Below, one piece after another: positions 44,430-54,230 of a DNA stretch of 64,000 nucleotides. The DNA is from Cylindrospermopsis curvispora GIHE-G1 (GTDB taxonomy: Bacteria > Cyanobacteriota > Cyanobacteriia > Cyanobacteriales > Nostocaceae), in NCBI RefSeq assembly GCF_014489415.1, contig NZ_CP060822.1:2217501-2281500 (forward strand), read 5' to 3'. Numbering within the stretch: the first letter of the stretch is position 1; each line of letters begins with the position of its first letter. A program made the translations under genes and the position numbers. The notes beneath the pieces are model-generated. The model was not told where the DNA came from, searched no databases, and was given only the letters and a program-made list of their open reading frames with translations.

Positions 44430-47400
44430 ATGAATAAAATAGTTGTTAATGCAGACTTGGCATACCTAGATTACTCTGACCTGCTGAATAAAATCCTGGG
44501 AATTTTAAAACAAAAGTCACTATTCAGTATTTCACCAGATGGTCGTAGGATGAGGATAGACATAGAAGAAGTAGCGACTGAGGTGATGAGATTGAATCCA
44601 TCTAATCCATTAGTAAATGATCGGTCAGCACGTGCAGCTACTTTAAATTTTAGTCCTAATACTGAAGACCTATTTAGGAAGCAAATTGAGAAAATTGCCA
44701 TTGAGATACAAAATAAATTGACCCTAGCCATGCAAAAAAATAGCCAGTGCCATGACAGAGTTGAATTTATTAGAACTTTAACATCGGACATTAATGAATT
44801 TCAAGGAAACTATAGGGAAGATCATAAAACTAGATTATTAGATTTGACCTATCCATTTCCAGAAGAAACCAATCTAAAAAAACAAAGACTGACAGTCAGA
44901 CAAAATGACAATAGCAAAAATCAACAACTACTAAAAGCTCACAAGGTCAAAATTCATGTGGATAAGCCCTGTGATTTTACAACTACCCTTATCAAGGGAA
45001 TCAATAATTATATTAATATAAAATTTGCTGACGTAGATCAGGAGGATAAAGAAGATTTAGAATATGTAATTTCCAATTTGGAAAAAAGCCATAATTCAGA
45101 CATCTACAAATTGCAAAATCTTCTCAATCAAGAAACCTTAGGAAAGTTGAAGAAATTTGCCAAAATCAAATATTTAGAATTTCTCTTAGAGCAAGTTGAC
45201 GGAGGAGAAGGTAAGCTATATTTACAAGATCTCATTAGAAGACTAAAACTATTAGAAGATTATATTAACGACACTAGTAAAGCAGATGGGGATTATCACG
45301 TTAGCTATGCAGGAGTAACAGTTAATTACCAGGCACTATTTTCTCGTAGTGAAGCGTACGATATATTGCCAATCATTCCTCTTATAGAAGGCTACTTAGG
45401 AGAAGTAGAGAGTCCCCAGAAAGATGCAATAGAATTTACCTTTGGAATCAAAATGAAATTGGATGGTAAAGTGCAAGCTCACCAAAAAAATAGTTCTTTT
45501 GATTATCACCTAGATCTTTTAAATCCAGACGGGGAAGAACATAAAACCGCAATTGCCCAATCATCGAAAAAATCAGCCTTAGCCACAAAAGCCTTGAAAA
45601 CTGTATTTTTGTACTGTTTTATATTTGCATCCAATGAAAGTATAGGAAGTGATTTAGAGTATAATCCCATTGAACTTTTAGAAAACAAAATATTGCCCAT
45701 ACTAAAAGGAAATGATGATCAAGCCAAAAAGCGACTATTTAAAAATTGTATTAAGAGGTTTGAGGAATTAAAGATAAAGGAAAAAATTAATAAGACAAAA
45801 GAACTGATAAAAAATATAATTAAACGTAAGACCCCATACCCAGTTAGGCATTATCCTCTACATATTTCTGTGAAAGAAAGTATTTTAGAAAATGACCTTG
45901 ATACCATTATTAAAAGAACCACCTTCTTTAAAGAAGTCCTGCAAAAACCAAAAGAATGCTTGCAGTATATTAACCTAGGGGAAGCCACAACTCAAGGCAA
46001 CTTATTAATTACTTTACCAGCAAATATCAGTATTAGCGAAATACATTTTTTAAAAACAGAAGATCAGCAAACATTTGATATGAAATATGATCTAGTTCCA
46101 GGTATTAAAGTGTTACCGGTGTTGTTTTTATCAATGAAAGAAGGGCAGAACTTCTATGATCAGCATTTAAAGTCTCGTAAATTGTTAATATTTCCACATC
46201 GTTCAGAAACTGACCAATTAGAAACCAATCAAGAATTTATTTACAAAATCACCTATAGCCTACTTACCTATATTTGTCTCTACGTCATTTTAGAGAACCA
46301 ATCAAAAACATTTGTTCCCCTATTAAGAATACACCAAAAAGAAAAAACAGACAATGCGCCCATAGAAAACTTTATAGTTTGTTTAACTAAAGTTCTATCT
46401 CATTTACTTAATGATGGATATCGTAGCAACCAACAGGGAATAGTGATTAACAAATCCCAAACCTCAAAGATAAACTTTAAAATTCCCAATGTTTTGACAT
46501 CTCTTTATTCCGTACTTCCCAGAAAATTTCAATTTAAGGAAACCGGGAAATTTACATTTCAAGAAATTGATAAACTCGCTATTATCATCGTTTCTAGTCG
46601 TGAAACCGACAGTGTCTGGAGTGGGAAATACAAGTCGTCTAACCTGGTGGGTGAAATTATCGTCTTAGAAGTAAAAGAAAAAACAGTCAGGTTTCAACTA
46701 TTAAAAACTTTTTCAGAAAACTATGAAGATCATCAAAAAATGTTTGAATATCCCACTGTTATAGTAGACAATGTGGATCAACTTTACAGCAAGGGATACA
46801 AGCACTTTATTTATATATCTAAAGTTCCCTACAGCAGTACCTTACATATCACCCAGAAAGAGAAAAATGAGGAATTATTCTTCATGTCTAAAAATGTAAT
46901 CAAATCCCTAAAAAAAGAAAGAGATGATATCAAAATCTATCCCATGTTTTTCGATAAATACTATGCGGTAAAGCTAGAATATTTCAAACTTACATCCCTA
47001 TATATTCAAGATACCCTAGAACTTACTAACTTAGCGGAGGATAAGAATAAACAAGCTGTGATTTTCTTCAACTTATTTAATGGGTTCAGCCTTGGTCAGA
47101 GTATTAACTATCATGGTGTCATGTCTTATGCGACACTGTTAAATATTTATGATGGAATTTTAGATGATGAAGATATCAGAAAAGGATTGATATATAATAA
47201 CAGTCAATTAAAAAATGAAATTTTACAATGCCTGACATTATTTCATTTTTATCGTTATAAAAAAACTGGAAATTCCCAGCTAAAATTAGACCCTTATGAA
47301 AATTTAATTGGAGACGAATCTGTAACTCAGTGTGCAGTTTTAAAACATATTCGAGAGAAGGTAGATTTTAATTCTTTAGCATTCTTAACTTATATTAAAT

Positions 47401-47435
47401 CAATTATCAGTCAGAAGAACTACTCAACAAACTAA
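44430..47435 (+). CDS. Large unknown protein, candidate RNase H/PIWI-like effector
   Basis: A 1001-aa Lys/Asn/Ile-rich soluble protein with no signal or membrane segment. I recognise no family. The N-terminal third is helical and charged. The part from about residue 715 alternates strands and helices in an RNase H-like order: LAIIIVSSRETDS (Arg724, Glu725), GEIIVLEV, RFQLLKTF, YKHFIYISKVPYSS and IKIYPMFFDKYYAV. A Gly-containing segment NLFNGFSLGQ follows at residue 884. This recalls PIWI-type domains in prokaryotic Argonaute-like proteins, with the usual first catalytic Asp replaced, as in the pPIWI-RE group. That is inference at low confidence. The helicase-like gene starts 60 bases downstream, so both are likely one operon. 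Confidence 0.6.
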   Translation: MNKIVVNADLAYLDYSDLLNKILGILKQKSLFSISPDGRRMRIDIEEVATEVMRLNPSNPLVNDRSARAATLNFSPNTEDLFRKQIEKIAIEIQNKLTLAMQKNSQCHDRVEFIRTLTSDINEFQGNYREDHKTRLLDLTYPFPEETNLKKQRLTVRQNDNSKNQQLLKAHKVKIHVDKPCDFTTTLIKGINNYINIKFADVDQEDKEDLEYVISNLEKSHNSDIYKLQNLLNQETLGKLKKFAKIKYLEFLLEQVDGGEGKLYLQDLIRRLKLLEDYINDTSKADGDYHVSYAGVTVNYQALFSRSEAYDILPIIPLIEGYLGEVESPQKDAIEFTFGIKMKLDGKVQAHQKNSSFDYHLDLLNPDGEEHKTAIAQSSKKSALATKALKTVFLYCFIFASNESIGSDLEYNPIELLENKILPILKGNDDQAKKRLFKNCIKRFEELKIKEKINKTKELIKNIIKRKTPYPVRHYPLHISVKESILENDLDTIIKRTTFFKEVLQKPKECLQYINLGEATTQGNLLITLPANISISEIHFLKTEDQQTFDMKYDLVPGIKVLPVLFLSMKEGQNFYDQHLKSRKLLIFPHRSETDQLETNQEFIYKITYSLLTYICLYVILENQSKTFVPLLRIHQKEKTDNAPIENFIVCLTKVLSHLLNDGYRSNQQGIVINKSQTSKINFKIPNVLTSLYSVLPRKFQFKETGKFTFQEIDKLAIIIVSSRETDSVWSGKYKSSNLVGEIIVLEVKEKTVRFQLLKTFSENYEDHQKMFEYPTVIVDNVDQLYSKGYKHFIYISKVPYSSTLHITQKEKNEELFFMSKNVIKSLKKERDDIKIYPMFFDKYYAVKLEYFKLTSLYIQDTLELTNLAEDKNKQAVIFFNLFNGFSLGQSINYHGVMSYATLLNIYDGILDDEDIRKGLIYNNSQLKNEILQCLTLFHFYRYKKTGNSQLKLDPYENLIGDESVTQCAVLKHIREKVDFNSLAFLTYIKSIISQKNYSTN

Positions 47436-47495
47436 TGAAAGAAATTTAGAACTTGTTTTCAAAATGAATAAAAGTCACATAAAAGGATAGAATAA

Positions 47496-50400
47496 ATGAA
47501 TAGCAAAATAGCTGACGATTTAGGAAGACTGTTTGAGGTTGGTTTTAATGTGGGAATACTTAATTACATTCATCAAAATCAGATCCAAAATAGATTTGGG
47601 AATCTATACAGTCAAGAACTAAAAAATCTGAGACCTTCCAAGATAAAACAGTTAATTGTTAACAAACTAATCGGTAATGTAGAGCAAGAAATAGCAAAAA
47701 CATGGTGCGACCTTTTTTTGCAAAAAGGTTTTTTATCTGGATTAAATTTATTTAGGGAATATCTCAAGTCTTGGGGATGTGACCATCAATCAAGTTTAAA
47801 AAATTTAGAAATTATCTATTATCAATGTCGGTTTAACAATGATAACAGTCTTGGTACTCATGAAGTTAGTGAAACCCACTGGTTTACAAACCTGCTCTCT
47901 CAGCTGCCAAACTTAAACATATGGGAGCAGGATATTAATAAATACAAAAAGAAAGGAGAGTTTCTTAATGCTGATACGTTGATGTTATTAAGATATAAAA
48001 ATAACTATCGCCTCTTATGTGTTGACTTATCAGTATTTTCAATTCATACAGATGATGATTTAAAAAATATAGACTATGTAGAAATTATTAGGAATTTATT
48101 GTTGCAAGAGGTCAACTACTTACGTTCAAAAAGTGTATTTTCTAAATTGGTGATTGATACTGAAACCCTAAGTTTAGACTTTGATTCAGACTTGAAAGAA
48201 TTTTTCACTGCTTTTAAATATCAGGACAAAGAAAGTGCTAAATCAATTCAAGCAGGTAGTTACATTTATAGTTTTTGGCAATTTTTACAACAGAGCAACC
48301 TAGTCGAAAAAGGGATAATTCCTGACAGAAAAAGATTAGTCTGTAACGCTGTAGGATATAGCGATCGCTCTGTGAACACCATATCCATTCCTGGAGAAAA
48401 TTTAGAACTATTGGAAACCTGTTATCAAATTTATCGGGAACATAATAGACAGGAAGAAATTATGGAAGTGCGTGACAGAGTTTTTCATAACATACGCATG
48501 AACGCCCAAAGAAATTTTGCTCAAGGTAGAAAAATGGTTGATTCAATTATGGGTATTAGCCCAGATACCATCAATATTTTACCACGTCATACAGAAACGA
48601 TTACAGGATTTTATAACACCGTTGCTCCCGTACCATCAGAATTGGTATCTAGTTTAAATTTAATGGGAACACCTAACTTTAGACAAGCACATAATCAATT
48701 AATTAAAAGATATCTTGCTTCAAACAACACCTACCTATTTCTCACTGGCAATCCTGGCATTGGGAAAACCACAGCCATCGTGGATTTTATTATTGAACAT
48801 AAAGATGAAGGTTTTTTATTTTTCTATGTTAGTCCTCGCAAACAAGTTAATTTGGATATTATTGAAAAATTTAAGAATCGGGAAGATGGTAAACTTGTAG
48901 ATGATAGAATATTCGCCATCAACAGCGATAGCAACTTGATTCAAGATAACTTGGGTGAACTATCAGTTGCTTATACATCAAATAAACATGAAGAAGACTT
49001 CACTTTAGGAAATGTACGGTTTCTTAACAGTAACAACATGGCGAGAACATCCAATAGAAAAAATAGATTGGCACAAATAACCGATGACACCTTGAAGGAT
49101 ATGGGGACAAAAAACAAGGGAGTGTTAAATAGTATTTGTCAAGGAATATATCATCTCATTACTAGTCAACAACATAATCAAATTATTGCCACTTCTTCCA
49201 TTCAATCTCTCAGAAAAACAGAGCGTGGGGATACCTTAAAACACCTAGAAAAAATCTTGAGTGATGCATACAACACTAAAGAAGATAAAGTCTTAACAGA
49301 AAGAATGCGCAATATATCTGGTCGGATTAAACATCTATTTATTATGATAGATGAAATTACGGGAGATGAGGGAGGTGCAGAATTTTTGCAAGGGATTAAA
49401 AAACTTGTCAACAAGTATCAATTAAGCGACCAGAATAATGGTTTTAACACTAAAATTATTGTAGCGGATGCTTCCATAGTTGATAAAAATGTGATTTCTC
49501 AACATTTAGAAGATGGTTCTCCTCAACCGAACAAGATTTACTTTAGACGAGCAGAATATCACATTCAACCTCTTAGTGTAGAATGTTTTAAATTTGCTAA
49601 TAAGAGTGCTATTCTGATTAACACAAATACCTATCCAGCCAAGAGCTTAACGATCAACTATCAAATTATTGTCGAATCATGTCGGTTCAATAATCAATCC
49701 AAGTTAAAAAACAAATCCGATTTAGAAAAAAAATGTCAAGAAGAGCTATTTAAAGATATCCGAGAATTGTTAACAAAAGACAATGTTGAACAATTTATAG
49801 TTTATATCCAAAATAAGTCCAAATTATCAGAATTGATTGATAAAATTCAGCAGGAGCTAGGTAAGGAAAAATTCATACAAAATCAGCATTTTTTAGCCAT
49901 ACATGCCAATATATCAGCAGTAGAAAAAGAAGAAGTTAAAAAATATCAGAAAACAGCAAAAGTTGTATTTATGACTGCTTCTGGAAGTCGGGGATTATCC
50001 TTTCCTAAAGCCAAGCATATATTGGTAGAGATTCCTAAATTTGAAATTGAGAAAAATCTCATGGAAATAATTCAGGTAATTTACAGAGGGAGAGGAGAAG
50101 ATGATATTGACAATCAAGATAAGTATATCAATTTCTATTTAGCAGAACGTTCGTTTTACTATGGTGATCAAATGGAGATAGCGGTGAGAGAAAATTGCCT
50201 CAGTTTATTAAATCTGCTACTAATTCTCAAAGCATCCATCATGACCAGAATTCAAGGTTATGGCTCTCTGGGGAAGAAAAATTATATTCTGATTCCTATT
50301 GGTGGAAAGTCAGTCTTTGCAGCGGGAGATTCCTTTGCTAGTAAAATCGAAAATCTAATTACCCAACTTAAAAGAGAATATAGTTATAACAAAAGTCATA

Positions 50401-51125
50401 CTTGCTTACGAGATGTCTATATGAAACTAGAATCATTAATGAGTAGAGCTAAATTCACTGCTAGCAAGAGTGAACAAGAGAGTTATTTAAAAATTCAGGA
50501 AAGCTTTAACAGCAAATTTGCCGATTCTGCTAAAACATTAGACCAGCTATTGGATTTTGTTCCCTTGGAATTGGCTTATATTAGTGGTGGATTATTGATT
50601 GTTCCCTGTTCCCAAATTCGACAGTCCTATTCCATGCTGTTTTTAGAAATTCAAAAATATGCTAACCAAGAACTCTTAGACAAACTAAAAAAGATTAGTT
50701 CCAATCCCAGTTATCCAGAAAATCTCACCTCAGCGGTAAAAGATGGTATAGAATTGGTGGAAAAACTAATTAATGCACCTAAAAAAAGTCAAAAGTATGA
50801 TCAATATCAGGAAAATCCACAAGCGGATCAGTACTATGCTTTTCCTCTGTTTGCGTTTATTAGTGGTGAGGTGATGAAACAATACTTTGAAACTCACCCT
50901 CAAGAACCGGAGGATATGCGATTTAAAGATATATTGTCTACTTATATTCGCTCTTTGTATCCTGTAACTAATATTTTACCCATAGGACATACTTATGAAG
51001 AATTTCCCTTTATCGTATTCAACAGTTATAGCTTAGACGAAATACGACATAAATTGTTTACAGAGAAATACCTGTTGAACTCCCAAGAGTTAAATGTTTT
51101 GAGTTTAATTCTCTCCTCTAAATAG
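47496..51125 (+). CDS. SF2-type helicase/ATPase with N-terminal unknown domain
   Basis: A 1209-aa protein. Residues 418-426 form Walker A (GNPGIGKTT). Walker B is IMIDEIT with Asp619-Glu620. Motif III may be IIVADAS near 660. FIVYIQNKSKLSELI near 770 fits motif IV. Motif V is VVFMTASGSRGLSFPKA around Met826, and motif VI is QVIYRGRG with Gln860, Arg864 and Arg866. This order fits a nucleic-acid helicase of superfamily 2. The N-terminal 300 residues contain AD160TLMLL and CVD177LSVF, which could be a degenerate PD-(D/E)XK nuclease fold lacking its lysine. Partner of the upstream gene; the CRISPR-like array starts about 80 bases after its stop. Composition is more AT-rich than in the purQ neighbour. 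Confidence 0.7.
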   Translation: MNSKIADDLGRLFEVGFNVGILNYIHQNQIQNRFGNLYSQELKNLRPSKIKQLIVNKLIGNVEQEIAKTWCDLFLQKGFLSGLNLFREYLKSWGCDHQSSLKNLEIIYYQCRFNNDNSLGTHEVSETHWFTNLLSQLPNLNIWEQDINKYKKKGEFLNADTLMLLRYKNNYRLLCVDLSVFSIHTDDDLKNIDYVEIIRNLLLQEVNYLRSKSVFSKLVIDTETLSLDFDSDLKEFFTAFKYQDKESAKSIQAGSYIYSFWQFLQQSNLVEKGIIPDRKRLVCNAVGYSDRSVNTISIPGENLELLETCYQIYREHNRQEEIMEVRDRVFHNIRMNAQRNFAQGRKMVDSIMGISPDTINILPRHTETITGFYNTVAPVPSELVSSLNLMGTPNFRQAHNQLIKRYLASNNTYLFLTGNPGIGKTTAIVDFIIEHKDEGFLFFYVSPRKQVNLDIIEKFKNREDGKLVDDRIFAINSDSNLIQDNLGELSVAYTSNKHEEDFTLGNVRFLNSNNMARTSNRKNRLAQITDDTLKDMGTKNKGVLNSICQGIYHLITSQQHNQIIATSSIQSLRKTERGDTLKHLEKILSDAYNTKEDKVLTERMRNISGRIKHLFIMIDEITGDEGGAEFLQGIKKLVNKYQLSDQNNGFNTKIIVADASIVDKNVISQHLEDGSPQPNKIYFRRAEYHIQPLSVECFKFANKSAILINTNTYPAKSLTINYQIIVESCRFNNQSKLKNKSDLEKKCQEELFKDIRELLTKDNVEQFIVYIQNKSKLSELIDKIQQELGKEKFIQNQHFLAIHANISAVEKEEVKKYQKTAKVVFMTASGSRGLSFPKAKHILVEIPKFEIEKNLMEIIQVIYRGRGEDDIDNQDKYINFYLAERSFYYGDQMEIAVRENCLSLLNLLLILKASIMTRIQGYGSLGKKNYILIPIGGKSVFAAGDSFASKIENLITQLKREYSYNKSHTCLRDVYMKLESLMSRAKFTASKSEQESYLKIQESFNSKFADSAKTLDQLLDFVPLELAYISGGLLIVPCSQIRQSYSMLFLEIQKYANQELLDKLKKISSNPSYPENLTSAVKDGIELVEKLINAPKKSQKYDQYQENPQADQYYAFPLFAFISGEVMKQYFETHPQEPEDMRFKDILSTYIRSLYPVTNILPIGHTYEEFPFIVFNSYSLDEIRHKLFTEKYLLNSQELNVLSLILSSK

Positions 51126-51205
51126 AAATAAATAGAAAAAATCTAAATACGAACTGAAAAACCCCTTTCCCTGAGAACTGCGGGTTTGATTGTTCTTATA
51201 ACCCA

Positions 51206-51470
51206 CTTGAATTCCCTCTGGGAAGTGAAATTAATGGAAACAAGTAGTTGACATAATAATAATATTTGTGGCAAGATATATTATTAAGAACACTTCCCTT
51301 TGGGAAGTAGAATTAATGGAAACAATTTAGCAACGTCATCCGCCATTGGTCTACCATCTAGAACACTTCCCTCTGGGAAGTGAAATTAATGGAGACAATT
51401 TGCTAGCAAACTTTTCAGTAATGATCTTAAACCCGACCAATTCCCTCTGGGGAGTAGAACTATTTAGCGA
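51206..51470 (+). CRISPR. Degenerate CRISPR-like mini-array, four repeat units
   Basis: Four similar units lie at 51206-51241, 51288-51323, 51361-51396 and 51435-51470. The core of 30 bases runs from TTCCCTCTGGGAAGT to ATGGAAAC; units two and three match over 36 bases except for a few changes. Spacers are 46, 37 and 38 bases and unrelated. Each repeat holds a palindrome (ACTTCCC...GGGAAGT) and ends in ATGGAAAC, similar to the 8-base tag of type I/III crRNA, so the array reads on the plus strand. The first unit has a diverged 5' end and the last is strongly degenerate, as at a leader-distal end. No cas gene is nearby. Confidence 0.6.
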
Positions 51471-51609
51471 TCGCCTAGTAGCAGGTTGCTTTCCGCACTA
51501 ACGCAGTGTTAATCAATTGGTACGACTTGGAGACGTAACCCAAGTGATTGTAAGACCTTAAGAGTTAGAGGTATATCAGGTTTCTAGAGCTAAAAAAAAT
51601 TTTTTGTGC

Positions 51610-51638
51610 TGGACATTTAGCAAATCTTGTGATATATT
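51610..51638 (+). promoter_or_regulatory. Probable tmRNA promoter
   Basis: TGGACA (51610-51615) and TATATT (51633-51638) with a 17-base spacer lie 24 bases before the mature 5' end of tmRNA. A sigma-70-type promoter is expected for this highly expressed RNA. Confidence 0.5.
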
Positions 51639-51661
51639 ATAAATGTAAGCCTAAAACGCAT

Positions 51662-52047
51662 GGGTCCGTCACGGTTTCGACAGGTTGGCGAAAGCTACTC
51701 TGTGATTCAGGTCGAGAGTGAGTCTCCTCTCGCAAATCAAAGGCTCAAAACAACGTAAATGCGAACAATATCGTAAAATTTGCTCGTAGGGAAGCCCTAG
51801 TTGCTGCCTAATAACCTCTTATAGGTCCGAGCGTCTCTGGTGTGACTCCGTTAAGGACTAGAGACCTAACCCCAACGGATGCTCTAACAAGTGTTCTCTG
51901 GTTGGCTTGTTAGCTAAGACTTAATCAGAGCATCCTACGTTCGGGATAATGAACGATTCCAGCTTTGAGGGTAAGAAAAGCTAAACCTGTGAGTGAGCGG
52001 GGGGTCAATACCCAATTTGGACAGCAGTTCGACTCTGCTCGGATCCA
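51662..52047 (+). ncRNA. ssrA: Transfer-messenger RNA (tmRNA)
   Basis: tmRNA rescues stalled ribosomes and tags the unfinished protein for degradation. The 5' end GGGTCCG pairs with the 3' end CGGATCC (one G-U pair), forming the tRNA-like acceptor stem. The tag frame starts at GCG 51761 and encodes ANNIVKFARREALVAA, ending at TAA 51809-51811; I recall ANNIVKFARKDALVAA for Anabaena. The T arm GTTCGACTC is present near the 3' end. Single-piece form. A strong terminator follows. Confidence 0.96.
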
Positions 52048-52075
52048 CTTAGTTAGTTGAAACATTCAGATATGT

Positions 52076-52107
52076 GACTGGAGGATAAAATCCTCCAGTC
52101 CTTTTTA
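52076..52107 (+). terminator. Rho-independent terminator of tmRNA
   Basis: A perfect eleven-base stem (GACTGGAGGAT / ATCCTCCAGTC) with an AAA loop, followed by CTTTTTATTT. It ends tmRNA before the convergent agrE gene. Confidence 0.9.
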
Positions 52108-52118
52108 TTTACTTGGTA

Positions 52119-54230
52119 CTAGCCAATGTTAGATACGTATGGACTGGTCAGTTTGTCTAACTGCTGTATTAACAAACTGAGGAATAAGCCTACATCTGTT
52201 ACTACACCTACAGACTCAACTGAACCGCGATCGCTCAACTTGGTGACTACTGCTGGGTTGATATCCACACACACCATTCTAACTCCTGCAGGGGTCATAT
52301 TGCCCACTCCAATGGAATGGAGCATGGAAGATAGCATTAAAATCATTTCTGCTCCCTGAATGACTTTAGTATATTCCTGTTGAGCTAAGATGAGATTCAT
52401 TTGGGTATCTGGTAAAGGTCCATCATCTCTAATGGATCCTGCCAGGACGAAAGGAACATCGTTTTTCACACATTCATACATGACACCACCAGTAATTACC
52501 CCAGCATCCACTGCTCTGGCAATGCTACCAAAACGGCGTATGGCATTAATTACTTTCAAGTGATGTCTATGACCACCCCGTACTGCTATACCTCGTTTCA
52601 TGTCCACACCGAGAGATGTTCCCATCATGTTCTGCTCGATGTCGTGAACTGCGATCGCATTTCCACCCAGAAGTCCTTGAATATAACCTTCACGAATTAA
52701 TCTAGCCAGATGTTCTCCACCACCGGTATGAATTACCACTGGTCCTGCGGTGACCACTACCTTACCACCAGCATCACGAATTTTGCGTAATTCCCAGGCC
52801 ACTTGCTCAACCACCAGTTCCACTCGTTTTTCGCTGGAAACACCGGAGGACATAAAACTAAATTCTTGAGCATTGCGTTGCTCGCGGGATTCGGTTTTAC
52901 GGATGCTGCGAATACCTTGAACATCAACTACTACTTGCTCTCCAATTTCCAGATCCCGCAAAATCTTACATTTTGCCACCATTCCATTGGGTGTTTGAGA
53001 AATGGCGATCGCTCCGTCCATGCGTTGATTTTCTACTTTGAACCACAGGCCGTTTATCCTAACTTCTGTGGGATAAATTGTGCTGACATAAAAGTCATCA
53101 GGGGCGACTCCCGCTTGTAATACGGGTTCTAGTTTAGCGTCTTTTTCATCCTGAGGTAAATCCACCGCACCCAGATCAATCAAGTTGGAGAAGATTCCTT
53201 CCATCACATCATGAGATGGTGCAGAAACCTTGACTTCTGCTGCGGAGGTACTTTGACGCTGCTCTCCCAAATTAAAGTTGAGGACTTGGAAGCTTCCTCC
53301 CATGTCCACAATTAAATCCAAAGCTCGGTTGATTAATCCTGCATCTAGCAAATGTCCTTCCAATCGAATTATTCTACTTTCCACCTGGGTTGTAGCATGT
53401 ACCTCTTCTCTTACAGGTTCTGTCACTCTCAGAGTTAGACATTTGGATGCACCACCAGCTTTGAGGAACTCAGTTAAAGGAGTTTCAATAACTTGAAAAC
53501 CAACTTCAGCTAACTTTAATTTTAGCTCATCGCTGGCTTTGTTCATAATCACGATGTGATCAATATTAACCGCATTACAAGCAAAGTTGACCGCATCCTT
53601 TTCCTCAATGGCAATGCGTTTTTCCAAAGCTACCCGCATTTCAATCACTCGATTAGAGTAGGAATCAAACGCACCGGGATAGTACAGCAAATAGCCATTT
53701 GCAAGGGGACAAAAACAGGTGTCCAGATGGTAGAATCTATCATCTATCAACCGTAGGGAAATCACCTCAATATCTAACCACTTAGCCAAATAGGGGTGGG
53801 AATCCAGCTCAGAACGGAAACCATACCCCGCCCATAACCAACGCCCCTCTCGGTCTAACAGTGCATCACCAGCACCTTCAAATGGTAAATCCTTAGGCAA
53901 AACTTGGACATTATAACCGTTGTTTTCAAACCATTGTTGGAAGTACGGTTCTTCTCCCTGACGCTCTTTATGTAGAAAGCGACTGAGAACCACATTCTCG
54001 CCTAAAACCAATCCCGCATTCGCTGTAAACACCATGTCTGGCCAACCCTTCGCTGGTGTGACTAAATCTACAATAGCGTGATCTTTGATTACTTTGTATA
54101 ATTTATTCCACTGCTCCACAGCGCGATCGCGGGATGACTTATGGATATTGCCTTCCATCCAGGGGTTAATTACGTAGTCCACGTCGTAGTGGTCGGGGGC
54201 GCACATTAAAAATCGAATTGGGGAAACCAT
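52119..54230 (-). CDS. agrE: Bifunctional arginine dihydrolase/ornithine cyclodeaminase-type enzyme
   Basis: In Anabaena this protein (AgrE; N-terminal half equals ArgZ of Synechocystis) converts arginine to ornithine, ammonia and CO2, then ornithine to proline. It is central to use of cyanophycin nitrogen. This 703-aa form has the full guanidine-removing domain: Asn22, Asn71 (FTANAG), His168 (FYHLDTCF) and nucleophile Cys264 (GGASKCLTL). From about residue 350 the C-terminal LOR/SDH-type half includes VVVTAGPVVIHTGGG and a nucleotide-binding segment. Cytosolic. It converges on tmRNA with only 18 bases after the terminator stem. Confidence 0.93.
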   Translation of the reverse strand: MVSPIRFLMCAPDHYDVDYVINPWMEGNIHKSSRDRAVEQWNKLYKVIKDHAIVDLVTPAKGWPDMVFTANAGLVLGENVVLSRFLHKERQGEEPYFQQWFENNGYNVQVLPKDLPFEGAGDALLDREGRWLWAGYGFRSELDSHPYLAKWLDIEVISLRLIDDRFYHLDTCFCPLANGYLLYYPGAFDSYSNRVIEMRVALEKRIAIEEKDAVNFACNAVNIDHIVIMNKASDELKLKLAEVGFQVIETPLTEFLKAGGASKCLTLRVTEPVREEVHATTQVESRIIRLEGHLLDAGLINRALDLIVDMGGSFQVLNFNLGEQRQSTSAAEVKVSAPSHDVMEGIFSNLIDLGAVDLPQDEKDAKLEPVLQAGVAPDDFYVSTIYPTEVRINGLWFKVENQRMDGAIAISQTPNGMVAKCKILRDLEIGEQVVVDVQGIRSIRKTESREQRNAQEFSFMSSGVSSEKRVELVVEQVAWELRKIRDAGGKVVVTAGPVVIHTGGGEHLARLIREGYIQGLLGGNAIAVHDIEQNMMGTSLGVDMKRGIAVRGGHRHHLKVINAIRRFGSIARAVDAGVITGGVMYECVKNDVPFVLAGSIRDDGPLPDTQMNLILAQQEYTKVIQGAEMILMLSSMLHSIGVGNMTPAGVRMVCVDINPAVVTKLSDRGSVESVGVVTDVGLFLSLLIQQLDKLTSPYVSNIG

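Noticed and set aside
44289-52047. Integration of a mobile island at tmRNA
   Set aside because: Integrases usually use the 3' end of tmRNA and leave the island on that side. Here the cassette lies on the 5' side, no integrase is present, and no duplicated tmRNA end was seen.
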